From Acidobacteriaceae bacterium (lineage in GTDB: Bacteria; Acidobacteriota; Terriglobia; Terriglobales; Acidobacteriaceae): a DNA stretch of 64,000 bases. The notes under the pieces were generated by a model. The model did no database searches and was not told the origin of the DNA. It saw only the letters and a program-made list of their open reading frames with translations. This document shows positions 17,207 to 26,900 of the stretch, piece by piece (position 1 is the first letter of the stretch; the number at the start of each line of letters is the position of its first letter). The DNA is taken from assembly GCA_903642235.1 (NCBI GenBank), contig CAHJWL010000003.1, forward strand, positions 1 to 64,000. The letters are read 5' to 3'. A program made the position numbers and the translations under genes.

Positions 17207-18208
17207 CTAGCTGCGACCGACGGGCCATGCCATCGGAGTCGCGAGACGGCGTTCAAGCACCTTGGCGGCCGGATCAAAGTTGGGGATGCTTTCGGTCCAG
17301 AGGGTGGAGCCCTCGAGTGCGGCCTCCGGGATGAGCCCGATCAGCTCCCCTTCGGCAACAGTGGCGCCGTGGCGCGCAGCAAGCTGAGAGACGGTGGCGA
17401 AGACACGCGGAACGGGAGTCTGGCGGAAGTCGGTTATGTTGATGCTGACCTGCGCGCGTCCGTCCACGATAAGGCCGAGGGCTTTTACGCCGAGCAGGCC
17501 ACCGGACGAGGCGCGGAGATCGCGTGCGATGGCGCGGGCAACGGCGACATCTGGACCGGGCCGATCAAGAGAGATCTTCGCTCCGGCGGGCGGGCCGAGA
17601 AAGATGTTGTATGCGATCAGGAAGGATCGCGCGCCCACGGCGGAGGCTCCGGCGGTGGCATGGAGTTCAGGACCACCAACATCCGGACGCCGGGCTGTCT
17701 CGCGGAGCACAGCTGTACGCAGGCCCTCAAACTGACCTTTGCGCAGGTTTTCGAGCTCCACGCGGTCTGGACGGGCGGCCGCCGCGCCGTAGAAGTAGAC
17801 AGGGATGCCGAAGCGGCGCCAGATAGCAAGACCCGCCTGACGGGCGAGCAGGGCACATTCTGCGAGTGAGATTCCGCTGACAGGAACAAAAGGAATAACA
17901 TCCGTGGCACCGATGCGAGGGTGAACACCGGTCTGCGTGGTGAGATCGATCAGATCCGCAGCTTTTCCCGTAGCGCGGACCGCGGACTCGAGGACGGCTT
18001 CGGGTGAGCCTGCGACGGTCACGACGGAGCGATTATGGTCGCGATCGAGCGAGACGTCGAGCAGGCTGATGCCCTCACCCGTCATCGCCGCGACGATCTG
18101 TTGAACGAGCTCCTGGCTGATGCCCTCAGAGAAGTTCGGAACACACTCGACGATGGTTGCGGAGTTCACACACGTATTGTCGCTGAAGAGGGCATGCAGC
18201 AGAATCAA
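17207..18208 (-). CDS. ftcD: glutamate formimidoyltransferase
   Basis: The transferase part of FtcD, which moves the formimino group from N-formimino-glutamate to tetrahydrofolate at the end of one histidine-degradation route. The N-terminus reads IVECVPNFSEG, typical of the family. SLDRDHNRSVVT and the TGVHPRIGATDVIPF segment with the catalytic His follow. At about 320-333 aa it covers only the transferase domains; the cyclodeaminase domain of the animal enzyme is absent. The start is uncertain: TTG at 18208 or, more likely by homology, GTG at 18169. No other hut gene is near. Confidence 0.9.
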   Translation of the reverse strand: MILLHALFSDNTCVNSATIVECVPNFSEGISQELVQQIVAAMTGEGISLLDVSLDRDHNRSVVTVAGSPEAVLESAVRATGKAADLIDLTTQTGVHPRIGATDVIPFVPVSGISLAECALLARQAGLAIWRRFGIPVYFYGAAAARPDRVELENLRKGQFEGLRTAVLRETARRPDVGGPELHATAGASAVGARSFLIAYNIFLGPPAGAKISLDRPGPDVAVARAIARDLRASSGGLLGVKALGLIVDGRAQVSINITDFRQTPVPRVFATVSQLAARHGATVAEGELIGLIPEAALEGSTLWTESIPNFDPAAKVLERRLATPMAWPVGRS

Positions 18209-18230
18209 CTAGAAGCGGAGTCGCACATCC

Positions 18231-19199
18231 TTATAGAGTGTGAGACCCTTCCAGTGCCTGCTTCATGCCGGACCAGCTGATGCGCGTGGAAGCTTCTGGT
18301 GTACCTGCGCCGCGCCAATGCGTTTCAAGACTGACCGCGTTGTGATATCCGATCTGCTTGAGAGCTTTGAACTGTGCGGTCCAGTCGATAAAGCCTTTAT
18401 CGACGGGCGCCCATTCCGTCTTGCCGGCATTGTTCTTTACCGCATTCTTTACGTGGCAGTGATGAATCCGATCTTTCGGGAGGGCGTCCCAGCCGCCGGA
18501 GAAGGCGTCAAGCTCGCCGCGCATAACGGCGTTTGCCGGATCCCAATTAAGCGCCAGGTTGCGGGAGGGAACACCGGCGAGGGTCGCGGCGGCCTCGCGC
18601 CCTGTTCCGGTGTTGCAGGCAAACTCGTTTTCAAGCACCAGCAGGATGCCCTGCTTCCCTGCCGCTTCAGCGGCCTGCTGCAGTTTGTCGTTAATCGCTG
18701 AACGGTACGGCTTCACGTCTTCGAGGCGCCAGAAGTCGAAGCAGCGAACCTTATCCGTGCCAAATGCTTTTGCAAGATGGATGGAGTGACTCAGCACATC
18801 GTCCTGCTGTTTGAAGTTGGCATCAGCACCGAACTGATCGCGCTTCTCGGCATAGGTAGAAAGCGGAGCGCCGGGCCAGTCTACTTTGAAGAGCGGACTT
18901 GCAATGTCCGTAACGCGCAGGCTGTATCGGGCTAGTGTCTTGCGGGCTGAAGCGATCTCGTCTTCGCTGAGGTTTTGCAGGTTCTTGCCGTTTAAACCCC
19001 GAAGCTCAACCCACTCCAGACCAAAATCTTTCGCGATGACTGAACAGGCGTGATCGAAGTCTTCCGAGATCTCGTCCGAGATGACGGCGATGTGGAAAGG
19101 GCTCTTTGACGCAAGTGAAGCGAGAGCGGGTGCAGCAGCAGCGGCAGCAATACTGAGACTGGCGCCAGCGAGGAAGTTTCGTCGAGAGAGAGGGGGCAT
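18231..19199 (-). CDS. Tat-type sugar phosphate isomerase/epimerase family protein
   Basis: A 322-aa TIM-barrel protein of the AP-endonuclease-2-like (xylose-isomerase-like) family. A Tat-type signal (SRRNFLAGAS then an Ala-rich core) implies export in folded form. Metal-ligand candidates are the Glu of LVLENEF, the Asp of NWDPAN, the His of HCHVKN and the Glu of SLETHW. The start is put at the ATG at 19199, six bases after AGGA; the frame upstream adds an unlikely 22 residues. It ends 22 bases before ftcD on the same strand. The substrate is unknown. A similar Tat-type barrel gene is transcribed away from it. Confidence 0.85.
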   Translation of the reverse strand: MPPLSRRNFLAGASLSIAAAAAAPALASLASKSPFHIAVISDEISEDFDHACSVIAKDFGLEWVELRGLNGKNLQNLSEDEIASARKTLARYSLRVTDIASPLFKVDWPGAPLSTYAEKRDQFGADANFKQQDDVLSHSIHLAKAFGTDKVRCFDFWRLEDVKPYRSAINDKLQQAAEAAGKQGILLVLENEFACNTGTGREAAATLAGVPSRNLALNWDPANAVMRGELDAFSGGWDALPKDRIHHCHVKNAVKNNAGKTEWAPVDKGFIDWTAQFKALKQIGYHNAVSLETHWRGAGTPEASTRISWSGMKQALEGSHTL

Positions 19200-19555
19200 T
19201 GTCCGTCCTAGGGTGCAAGCGTTCGGAGGTAGTGTAGCGGAGAGACAGAAGCGCTGGTGCGACATCCTAAACAGAAAGTTTTGATGTTGATGACCTAATG
19301 GATCAGAGCGTGCGGGCCGGGAACGAAGGAGGGGAGCTCAGGGAGCAGAGCTCAGAAAAGTTTGCTGCCCGACCGTCGAGAATCGTTCGTGTGAGTTGTA
19401 GCCCTTCCTTGGAAGAAGCTACGGCCTATCTGAAGGTTCGCCTTCCGCCAGGATGGCGGCGTTCGATGTAGGTGCAGAGCCTCCAAACGTCCTGCCTCCT
19501 CAGACCTGCGGAGATGTCTGGACGAAAGACAGGAGGCCGCCATAGTATTCGCTGC
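19200..19555. other. spacer between divergent Tat-type barrel genes
   Basis: 356 bases without a supportable gene. It must hold the promoters of both divergent genes. Visible are an AGGAGG about 19 bases before the rightward ATG, a GTAGC...GCTAC hairpin around 19395-19420, and two copies of GAGCTC eight bases apart near 19334-19353. Confidence 0.5.
19543..19548 (+). promoter_or_regulatory. TANNNT -10-like box, possible leaderless start
   Basis: TAGTAT ends seven bases before the ATG at 19556. The nearest Shine-Dalgarno-like AGGAGG is too far (about 19 bases) to serve that ATG, so a leaderless mRNA is plausible. Confidence 0.4.
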
Positions 19556-20422
19556 ATGGATTCTTCTCTGACACGGCGCAGCTTTCTCTATGGGGGAGCA
19601 CTGCTCGCAGGCAGTGGCGCACTCTCGCTTGCGCGAGGTACGGAGGCGCAGAGCACGGCCTCACTGCCCGCATCTCCGGTGAAGCTGGGCGTCGCCAGCT
19701 ACACCTTTCGCAAGCTCGACCCGGCACACTTGATTGAGTGCATGAAGCAGCTGCGGACACCGTACCTGAATGTAAAGGACACACATCTCCCGATGGGGTC
19801 GGCGGCCGAGGTGAAATCGCGCGCCGACGCCTATAGAGCCGCGGGTCTGACCCTCACGGCGGCAGGAACGATTTACTTTCTGAAGGACGATGACAGTGAC
19901 ATGCAGGCCAAGTTTGAGTACTGCAAAGCTGCCGGGATCTCGTTGATCGTCGGCGCACCGACGCATGCGACACTTCCGCGTCTTGAAAGGTTCGTCAAGC
20001 ACTATGACATCCGTGTCGGAATCCACAATCATGGTCCTGAGGACAAGGAGTGGCCCTCGCCGCTCGACGTTTTGAAAGCCGTTGGATCGATGGATCCACG
20101 AATCGGCTGCTGCATCGACGTGGGGCATACGATGCGCGCAGGCGTTGACGTAGTCGAGGCGATCCGCAGAGCAGGATCGAGACTCTTCGATCTGCACATC
20201 AAGGATCTCGCGAAGGCCGACGCCAAGGAGAGCCAGGTGGCTGTTGGTGAGGGCACAATGCCGATCCGACAGATCTTTCAGGAGCTGATCCGGTTGCGAT
20301 ATGCGGGGTATGCGGATCTGGAGTACGAGATCCACGAAGAGGATCCGCTCCCGGGGGCGCTAGAAAGCTTTGCCTACATGCGCGGTGTGCTCTCAGGCCT
20401 GGGCTACAGAGTGGCCGGGTAA
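19556..20422 (+). CDS. Tat-type sugar phosphate isomerase/epimerase family protein
   Basis: A 288-aa TIM-barrel of the xylose-isomerase-like family with a Tat-type leader ([18 protein letters not shown]). Candidate metal and substrate residues are His in IHNHGPED, Asp in CCIDVGHT, His in DLHIKD and Glu in [10 protein letters not shown]. The ATG at 19556 begins exactly at the leader; the upstream frame (from 19472) would put 28 extra residues before the twin Arg. It is divergent from a similar gene at 18231-19199 but only distantly alike. Export suggests action on periplasmic sugars or sugar acids. The reaction is unknown. Confidence 0.85.
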   Translation: MDSSLTRRSFLYGGALLAGSGALSLARGTEAQSTASLPASPVKLGVASYTFRKLDPAHLIECMKQLRTPYLNVKDTHLPMGSAAEVKSRADAYRAAGLTLTAAGTIYFLKDDDSDMQAKFEYCKAAGISLIVGAPTHATLPRLERFVKHYDIRVGIHNHGPEDKEWPSPLDVLKAVGSMDPRIGCCIDVGHTMRAGVDVVEAIRRAGSRLFDLHIKDLAKADAKESQVAVGEGTMPIRQIFQELIRLRYAGYADLEYEIHEEDPLPGALESFAYMRGVLSGLGYRVAG

Positions 20423-20516
20423 CGCAGAGACACGCCCGTGTTTCCGGAACGCTCGAAGGCTGGGTCGTCCAGGCGCGCCCGGAATTCGTGGTAGATTCAG
20501 GAGTGTTCGCCTGCGT

Positions 20517-20604
20517 GGAGAGATGGCCGAGTGGCTGAAGGCGCACGCTTGGAAAGCGTGTATACCGCAAGGTATCCAGGGTTCGAATCCCTGTCTCTCC
20601 GCCA
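20517..20604 (+). tRNA. tRNA-Ser (GGA)
   Basis: An 88-base type II tRNA with encoded CCA. Acceptor GGAGAGA pairs with TCTCTCC and the discriminator is G. The anticodon arm is CACGC-TTGGAAA-GCGTG with anticodon GGA. The long variable arm (TATACCGCAAGGTATC) is typical of tRNA-Ser, and the T-loop is the normal TTCGAAT. Confidence 0.97.
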
Positions 20605-21014
20605 TAAACCTCCCCGTGGCATCTGCGAGCAAAGAAACCAGAAAAGTTTGCGGTCGAATCGGGAACTACTTTAGTCTCTGAGAAGACTCTTTAGTTATGC
20701 GAGCCTCGTCGCTCTCTGAAAAGACAGGACTGAACGGGTTGTCGCTAAGGGCGAGACGGCAATAATTCTCAGGCTACTTAGCGCTCACTGACTTACCGGG
20801 AGCCACGTCGTATTTGCACATTCAACGCAGCGGTTACGTGTGCTAACGATGTATGAGTCGCCCCTCTCGGTTAATCGATAAATTCAGGTATCCAAGACGT
20901 CGACGTGGCACGCTCCTCACGTCCCACGCTGGTTGAAGACGATCCCTGTGCGTTTCGCTCTTTCTGGGACTGCAGCCCTTGAGACGAATCCCGCATGGCA
21001 GGTAATTATGGTCT
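20605..21014. other. intergenic region after tRNA-Ser
   Basis: About 410 bases with no supportable ORF. A weak hairpin AGTCT...AGACT (20673-20688) followed by CTTTAG could end the tRNA transcript. The sequence CTCTGA-A/G-AAGAC occurs twice near 20676 and 20715. The rest looks unstructured; a small RNA cannot be ruled out. Confidence 0.45.
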
Positions 21015-21043
21015 TTGGTTTTAAGGCTGCTCGTCGCTACAGT
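21015..21043 (+). promoter_or_regulatory. promoter of the S9 peptidase gene
   Basis: TTGGTT, 17 bases, TACAGT: a good sigma-70-type spacing. The expected start near 21050 leaves a leader of about 38 bases before the ATG at 21088. Confidence 0.55.
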
Positions 21044-21087
21044 AGAGGAGATTTCGCAGGTAGATCACTCTGAGCCCGTTGGAGACT

Positions 21088-23607
21088 ATGCCTTCCCTTC
21101 TCGTTCCCAAGTGTCCGGTCGCACTTTTGCTCTTGCTTGCATCCGCTGTGCCTTTCGCCGCGCAGACAGTGACGGGGTATAACCTGCCGGACCCGGCGAT
21201 TCTGAAGGTGATGCAGGCGCCTTCGGCACCCTATCCTGAGGTCAGCCCGGCGGGCGATTCGATACTACTTACCAGCTATCAGCAATACCCATCCATTGAC
21301 CGTGTCGCTCAACCGTACCTGCGTCTGGCTGGCGTTCGCGTGGAGCCTGCAAATCACAGCAGGCACGATACGCCCGGTGGATATGGGATCACGAAGTGCG
21401 TTGAGAGCTACTCCGTGGTTCATGTCGCGGACGGCAAGACTATTCCCGTCAGCCTCCCCGCGGGGGCCTGTCCGGGACCCCCGTCCTGGTCGGCGGATGG
21501 CAAGCTCTTCGCCGTATCCAACATCACGTCGACTTCGGTGCAGCTCTGGATTGGTGATGCCGCTACGGGAACACTTCGCGTGGTGCCCAAGGTGGCGCTC
21601 AACCCGATGTTCGGCGATGACTTTCAGTGGCTTGGCGGAACCCACACTCTGCTGGTCAAGCTTGTACCGGCCGGGCTCGGTCCGATACCAGCGACACCTG
21701 CCGCGCTCGGCGGACCCGGTATACAGGAGGCGCTCGGCGGCAAGGGTGCAAGCAGCACCTATGAGGTGCGAGACGTGCTCACCAACAAGCACGATGAAGA
21801 TGTGTTCGACCACTTTGCCGCGGCGCAACTCGCACTCGTCGATGCCGGGACGTCTGCGGTCACCGCGCTGGGGGAGGCAGCCAACCTGCTGCATGTGATT
21901 CCCGCGCCGGATATGCATTCCATCCTGGTCACGTCCATCCATAAGCCCTACGCCTACGTGACAACATACGACCATTTTCCGCGCGAGGTCGAGGTTTGGA
22001 CTCCTACGAATTCAGGCAGTGTGACGCGGCACACTGTCGCATTGCTGCCGCTCGCGGATCGCGTTCCGATTCACGGTGTCCCTACCGGTCCACGCGACTT
22101 CTCATGGCGGCCTACCGATCCGGCCACGCTGGTCTGGGCTGAGGCGCTGGACGGCGGTGACTGGAATCGCACCGTGCCCTACAGGGACAAGGTTATGTTG
22201 CAGAAGGCACCCTTTACTGCTGCTCCGGTCGAGATCGAGCGCACCAACCAGCGCTACATCGGTTTTGGCTGGACAGAAAAGCCCGGACTCGCTCTGCTTG
22301 AGCAGGAGGATGAGAACTGCCACTGGATGCATACCGACGTTGTCAACGTTGACGACCTTGAGCAGAAGCCGCGTACCCTCTTCGATCTCTCCTACGACGA
22401 CAGCTACGGCAACCCCGGCACTCCAGTTGAACGAACGCTGCCGAATGGGCAGACAGTGATCCGGCTGGACAGGAACTCAATCTTTCTTTCCGGTCGTGGT
22501 GCTACGCCGCAGGGCCGTCGCCCCTTTCTGGATCGCCGGGACCTAATGACGGGCAGCTCTGAGCGGCTCTTCCGCAGCGAAGCAAATGGGCTGGAAAGCT
22601 TCCTTGCGTTCTCCGGGCCCGAGACACAGCAGCTCATCACCTGGCACCAATCGCCCGCGGATCCGCCGAACGCCTTCATGCGTACTCTCGGCAAGCCGGT
22701 GCCGGCTGCCGCCCCGGGTGACAGCATGATGGCGTCCTCCGAAGTGCCGATCACTCATATACCCGACCCGACGCCCGAGATCCGTGCCATTAAGAAGCGT
22801 CTGGTGAAGTACAAGCGCGCCGACGGCCTGGACTTATCCTTCACCCTGTACACCCCGCCCGGCTACAGGGAGGGTACACGCTTGCCGACCATCCTCTATG
22901 CGTACCCGCTCGACTACGCAAAGGCTTCGGAGGCTGGACAGGTGACCGGCTCCGACCAGACCTTCACGCGTCTGTACGAATATCAACTCTTGCTGCTCGC
23001 CGGCTACGCCGTCCTCGACAATACGGCGTTCCCGATTGTGGGAGACCCGAAGAAGGCGTACGACACCTACCTTGACCAGCTTGTCGCGGATGCCAACGCG
23101 GCCATTGCGGAGGGCGTACGACTTGGCATTGTCGACCCCAATCGTGTGGGCGTAACGGGCCATAGCCATGGCGCTCTGATGACCGCCAATCTGATTGCGC
23201 ATACCGACCTGTTCAGGGCCGGCGTGGCAACCAGCGGCTCGTACAACAAGACACTGACGCCCTTTGGCTTTCAGAACGAGCGCCGGTCCGTGTGGGAAGC
23301 GCCGGACGTGTACCGCACGGTGTCTCCGTTCTTCTCGGCCGATCGATTCAAGAATCCGCTTCTCATCGTTCACGGGGAAGAAGACGCGAATCCTGGCACG
23401 ACCCCGATCCAGGCCAAGCTGCTCTATGAAGCTATTCGCGGCAACGGTGGAACAACCAGACTTGTCATGCTGCCGCATGAGCCACACTGGTACACGGCAC
23501 TTGAGTCCAACGAGCAGCTCGTCTATGAGATGGTTCGATGGTTCGATACCTATGTGAAGAGTGCGCCAGCGCGCGCCCAAGATCCCTCAGGCACAAGCGG
23601 GCAATGA
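21088..23607 (+). CDS. exported S9 family prolyl-oligopeptidase-type peptidase
   Basis: An 839-aa serine peptidase. A signal peptide (about 1-26, ending PFAAQ) is followed by an N-terminal beta-propeller-like region and a C-terminal alpha/beta hydrolase domain. The triad is readable: Ser in GHSHGA, Asp in HGEEDANPG and His in PHEPHWY. The tail around the His resembles the glutamyl-endopeptidase-like branch (S9D) more than dipeptidyl peptidase IV. It probably degrades peptides in the periplasm or outside. The ATG at 21088 has GGAG three bases before it; a TTG nine bases upstream is an unlikely start. A promoter lies upstream and a hairpin downstream. Confidence 0.9.
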   Translation: MPSLLVPKCPVALLLLLASAVPFAAQTVTGYNLPDPAILKVMQAPSAPYPEVSPAGDSILLTSYQQYPSIDRVAQPYLRLAGVRVEPANHSRHDTPGGYGITKCVESYSVVHVADGKTIPVSLPAGACPGPPSWSADGKLFAVSNITSTSVQLWIGDAATGTLRVVPKVALNPMFGDDFQWLGGTHTLLVKLVPAGLGPIPATPAALGGPGIQEALGGKGASSTYEVRDVLTNKHDEDVFDHFAAAQLALVDAGTSAVTALGEAANLLHVIPAPDMHSILVTSIHKPYAYVTTYDHFPREVEVWTPTNSGSVTRHTVALLPLADRVPIHGVPTGPRDFSWRPTDPATLVWAEALDGGDWNRTVPYRDKVMLQKAPFTAAPVEIERTNQRYIGFGWTEKPGLALLEQEDENCHWMHTDVVNVDDLEQKPRTLFDLSYDDSYGNPGTPVERTLPNGQTVIRLDRNSIFLSGRGATPQGRRPFLDRRDLMTGSSERLFRSEANGLESFLAFSGPETQQLITWHQSPADPPNAFMRTLGKPVPAAAPGDSMMASSEVPITHIPDPTPEIRAIKKRLVKYKRADGLDLSFTLYTPPGYREGTRLPTILYAYPLDYAKASEAGQVTGSDQTFTRLYEYQLLLLAGYAVLDNTAFPIVGDPKKAYDTYLDQLVADANAAIAEGVRLGIVDPNRVGVTGHSHGALMTANLIAHTDLFRAGVATSGSYNKTLTPFGFQNERRSVWEAPDVYRTVSPFFSADRFKNPLLIVHGEEDANPGTTPIQAKLLYEAIRGNGGTTRLVMLPHEPHWYTALESNEQLVYEMVRWFDTYVKSAPARAQDPSGTSGQ

Positions 23608-23850
23608 TGGGGACCGCGAGGTCACTCGCGGAGCGGCTGGCGGCTGATGGGGCAAACCTGGGCGTACGCGGCCTATGGCTGGATCGCTGACGCGGAGGCG
23701 CGTCTTCTACCAAAGGCCCGTTCTATATATGGAACGGGCAGGTCCTCGCAGGAAGTGACTCTTCCCACCAAGAATCCATACAGTTTCCAGCAGAAGGCTG
23801 CATCGATTTACGGCCAGCGTCGACTGGCTTACCCAGACGATACTCAAGGC
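23608..23850. other. intergenic region between the S9 peptidase and Oar-like receptor genes
   Basis: No gene is supported. It carries one hairpin (23716-23739) and leads into the receptor promoter. A 76-codon open frame here has no recognisable features. Confidence 0.5.
23716..23739 (+). terminator. hairpin after the S9 peptidase gene
   Basis: GCCCGTTC (23716-23723) and GAACGGGC (23732-23739) form a perfect 8-bp stem with loop TATATATG, about 110 bases after the stop. No T-run follows, so its role as terminator is uncertain. Confidence 0.4.
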
Positions 23851-23880
23851 TTGACGGCTCTCCATGCAGCGTCGTAGTGT
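23851..23880 (+). promoter_or_regulatory. promoter of the Oar-like receptor gene
   Basis: TTGACG, 18 bases, TAGTGT: close to the sigma-70 consensus. The start near 23887 would give a leader of about 58 bases before the ATG at 23945. Confidence 0.65.
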
Positions 23881-23944
23881 TCCCCTCGCGGTGGAAATCC
23901 AACTTCGCCAGAACCTTACGCTGTCTGTTCTAAATAGGGGATCC

Positions 23945-26900
23945 ATGACTTACAAGCCTGCGCAAATCGGCCTTACCAGTGCGTTTCTTGCTGCCGCGCT
24001 TCTTGTGCCTTTCCCAACATTGCTCACGGCGCAGGCGGTCAATGGAACCCTCCTCGGCATCGTTACCGACGCGACAGGCGCCTCTGTCGCCAACGCTCAC
24101 GTCACCGTGACGGAGTCCGCTACCGGCGTCTCGCAACAGACTGTCTCAAACGAAAGTGGAAACTACTCCTTGCCTGGTCTTCAGCCCGGCACCTACACCG
24201 TTACTGTCGAAGCGCAGGGCTTCAAGCGAGACTCGCATGAGCACATCGATCTGCTCAGCAACACTTCGACACGCGTTGATATCGGACTTGTAACCGGAAA
24301 CGTTACGGAAACCGTCCTTGTCACTACCGCTCCTCCTTTGCTGCAGACTGATCGCGCCGACATCAGCACCAAGATTGAGGCCCAGCAGGTCGCCAACCTC
24401 CCGCTCGGCACCAACCGCAACTTCCAGTCGCTGCTCAATCTCGTGCCGGGAACGACTCCTGCAACTTTTCAGCATTCCCAGTTCTTCAACGCACAGAGCG
24501 CTCTCCAGACGCAGGCGAATGGCATCCCGCGCATGGGCAATCTTTACCAGATTGAAGGCATCGACGACGACGAGCGAACCGGTCTCCTGCAGATCATCAT
24601 TCCGCCTGCGGAAGCCATCCAGTCGGTCGACATCTCCACGAACAACTTCGAAGCCGAGCTGGGCCGCGCCATCGGCGCCGTGACCAATGTCACTTTAAAG
24701 TCCGGTGCAAACGCGTTTCACGGCTCTGCTTTTGAGTTCCTGCAGAACAGCGACGTCAACGCCCGCTCCTACTTCGGTGGTCCACTTGGCCATCTGTCGT
24801 ATAACTACTTCGGCGGTACCATCAGTGGTCCAGTCATCCGAGAAAAGCTCTTCTTTTTTGGCGATTATCTGCGCACCTCCGACCATGAAGCCATCTCAAA
24901 CACGTTCACCCTGCCGCCTCCGCAGTTCTTCACACCGAACGCCGCAGGCTTTCTTGACCTGAGTGCTCCGCTGCAGTCCAACGGCTCCGGTCAGGTGTAT
25001 GACCCGGCCACCGGCGATTCCACTGGCGCCAACCGCAGCGCCTTTGTAAATAATCAGATCCCCCTCAGCCGCGTTAATCCAGTCTCGCTCGCCATTCTGA
25101 AGCTTCTTCCCGCACCCAACCAAAACCAGCGCAATCTGGCGGCACCCACGAACAACTACGTCACTAATCTGCCATTTCGCAAGACCACCGACAGCTACGA
25201 CCTCAAGATCGACTACGCGCTCAACGAGAAGAACCATCTCAGCGGCCGATACAGCTGGCAACGCGTTCTCACCTTTCAGGCTCCTGCCTTCGGCCCTTTC
25301 GCCGGCGGTCCCGCGGGAGGCGGCTTTCAGGGCACCGGCAACCAACGCGCCTACAGCACCGGCCTCAACTACGATCACGTCTTCTCGCCCACTCTGTTCA
25401 CGGAACTCCGTTTCGGCGTCGCTCATCTGCACAACGACGCGCAACCCAGTGATTATGGCTCCGCTGACGCCACCACTCTCGGCATTCCTGGCGTCAACAT
25501 CAACCCGTTCACCAGCGGACAGGTCGGCATTACCATCGGCAATTTCACCGCGCCGACTATCGGCTACGCGGCGTCCGTCCCCTGGATTCGCGCCGAAGCC
25601 AACATCGATGTCGTCAATAATTGGACCAAGACGATCCGCAACCACTCCGTGAAGTTCGGCATTGATCTCCGCCGTGTCCGCGATGATCTCCTGCAAGACC
25701 AGACCTTTGGGGCACGGGGAGCCTACACCTTCGCTGAAAATCAGACGGCCACCATCCTCAACGGCTCCGGAACCAAGACCAACGTCGCCAATGACATCGC
25801 GAGTTTTCTGCTTGATCTTCCCAGCCAGACCGGCCGCGATCTCAACACCTTCTTCCCGGCCTACCGGCAATGGTGGTTTTTTGCCTTCGCGAGCGACAAG
25901 TGGCAGGTCAGCCCCAAGCTCACTGTGGACCTCGGCGTCCGGTGGGAGTTCTACCCACCTGCGACGCCCAAGATCGCCGGCGGCTTCTCTAACTATGTCC
26001 CCTCCACCAACTCGCTCGTCCTCGCCGGTGTAGGCGGCAACCCCTCAAACCTCGGCCTCCAGACCCGCTACAACTACTTCGCGCCCCGAACCGGCTTCTC
26101 TTATAGAGCGACCGAGAACACCGTACTCCGTGGCGGCTTCGGCCTGAGCTATACGCCATTTCCGGACAACAACTACGCCTACAACTACCCCGTCCGCGCC
26201 AACAACAGTTACCAGCCCGCATACACGTATGGTCCATCCGTCCTGGGCGACGGCACTCCAGCGACCTTCCAGGCCGGCTTTCCAGCTCCCGTTCCTGTTG
26301 CTATTCCCGCGAACGGCATCATTCCTGCCACCACCTCTCAGCTCAAGAACCAGCAATACAACGTGATCCCAAAGAACTACTTCAATCCATATGTCGAGTC
26401 CTGGAATGTCGCCGTTCAGCAGGCCTTTCCCGGCAACCTCTCTTTCCAGGTCGCCTATGTGGCCAACCACGGCGTCCACATGCCCGTAAACCAGAACATT
26501 AACAATCCAAGCTTCCTCGGTGGCGGCGTCGCCTCCGAACCAGAAAACATTCTTTTCGGCCGGACTGCCGCTACAAACCTTGTGTTCGCCGGCTTCTCCT
26601 CCAACTATCAGTCCCTTCAGACCCAATTGACGCGGCGCTTCTCAAAAGGCCTCTCCCTGACGACTGCCTTCACCTGGAGCAAGGCGCTCAACTACGCCAA
26701 TGGCGACGACGGCGGTCTTCAGTTCTTTGCGCAGCTTCGTCGCAACTACGCTCCCGCTGACTATGATCGCCGCCTGAACTACGAGCAAAGCTTTACCTAT
26801 GAGCTCCCCGTCGGCCGCGGACACCGCTTCTTCAGCTCCGGCCCTGCAGAGCTTGTTCTCGGCGGCTGGAAGGCGTCCGGCATTGTCTCCGTCGTCTCCG

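Noticed and set aside
23647-23877. 76-codon plus-strand frame before the Oar-like gene
   Set aside because: No ribosome-binding site, it overlaps a hairpin and the promoter, and its composition is not protein-like.
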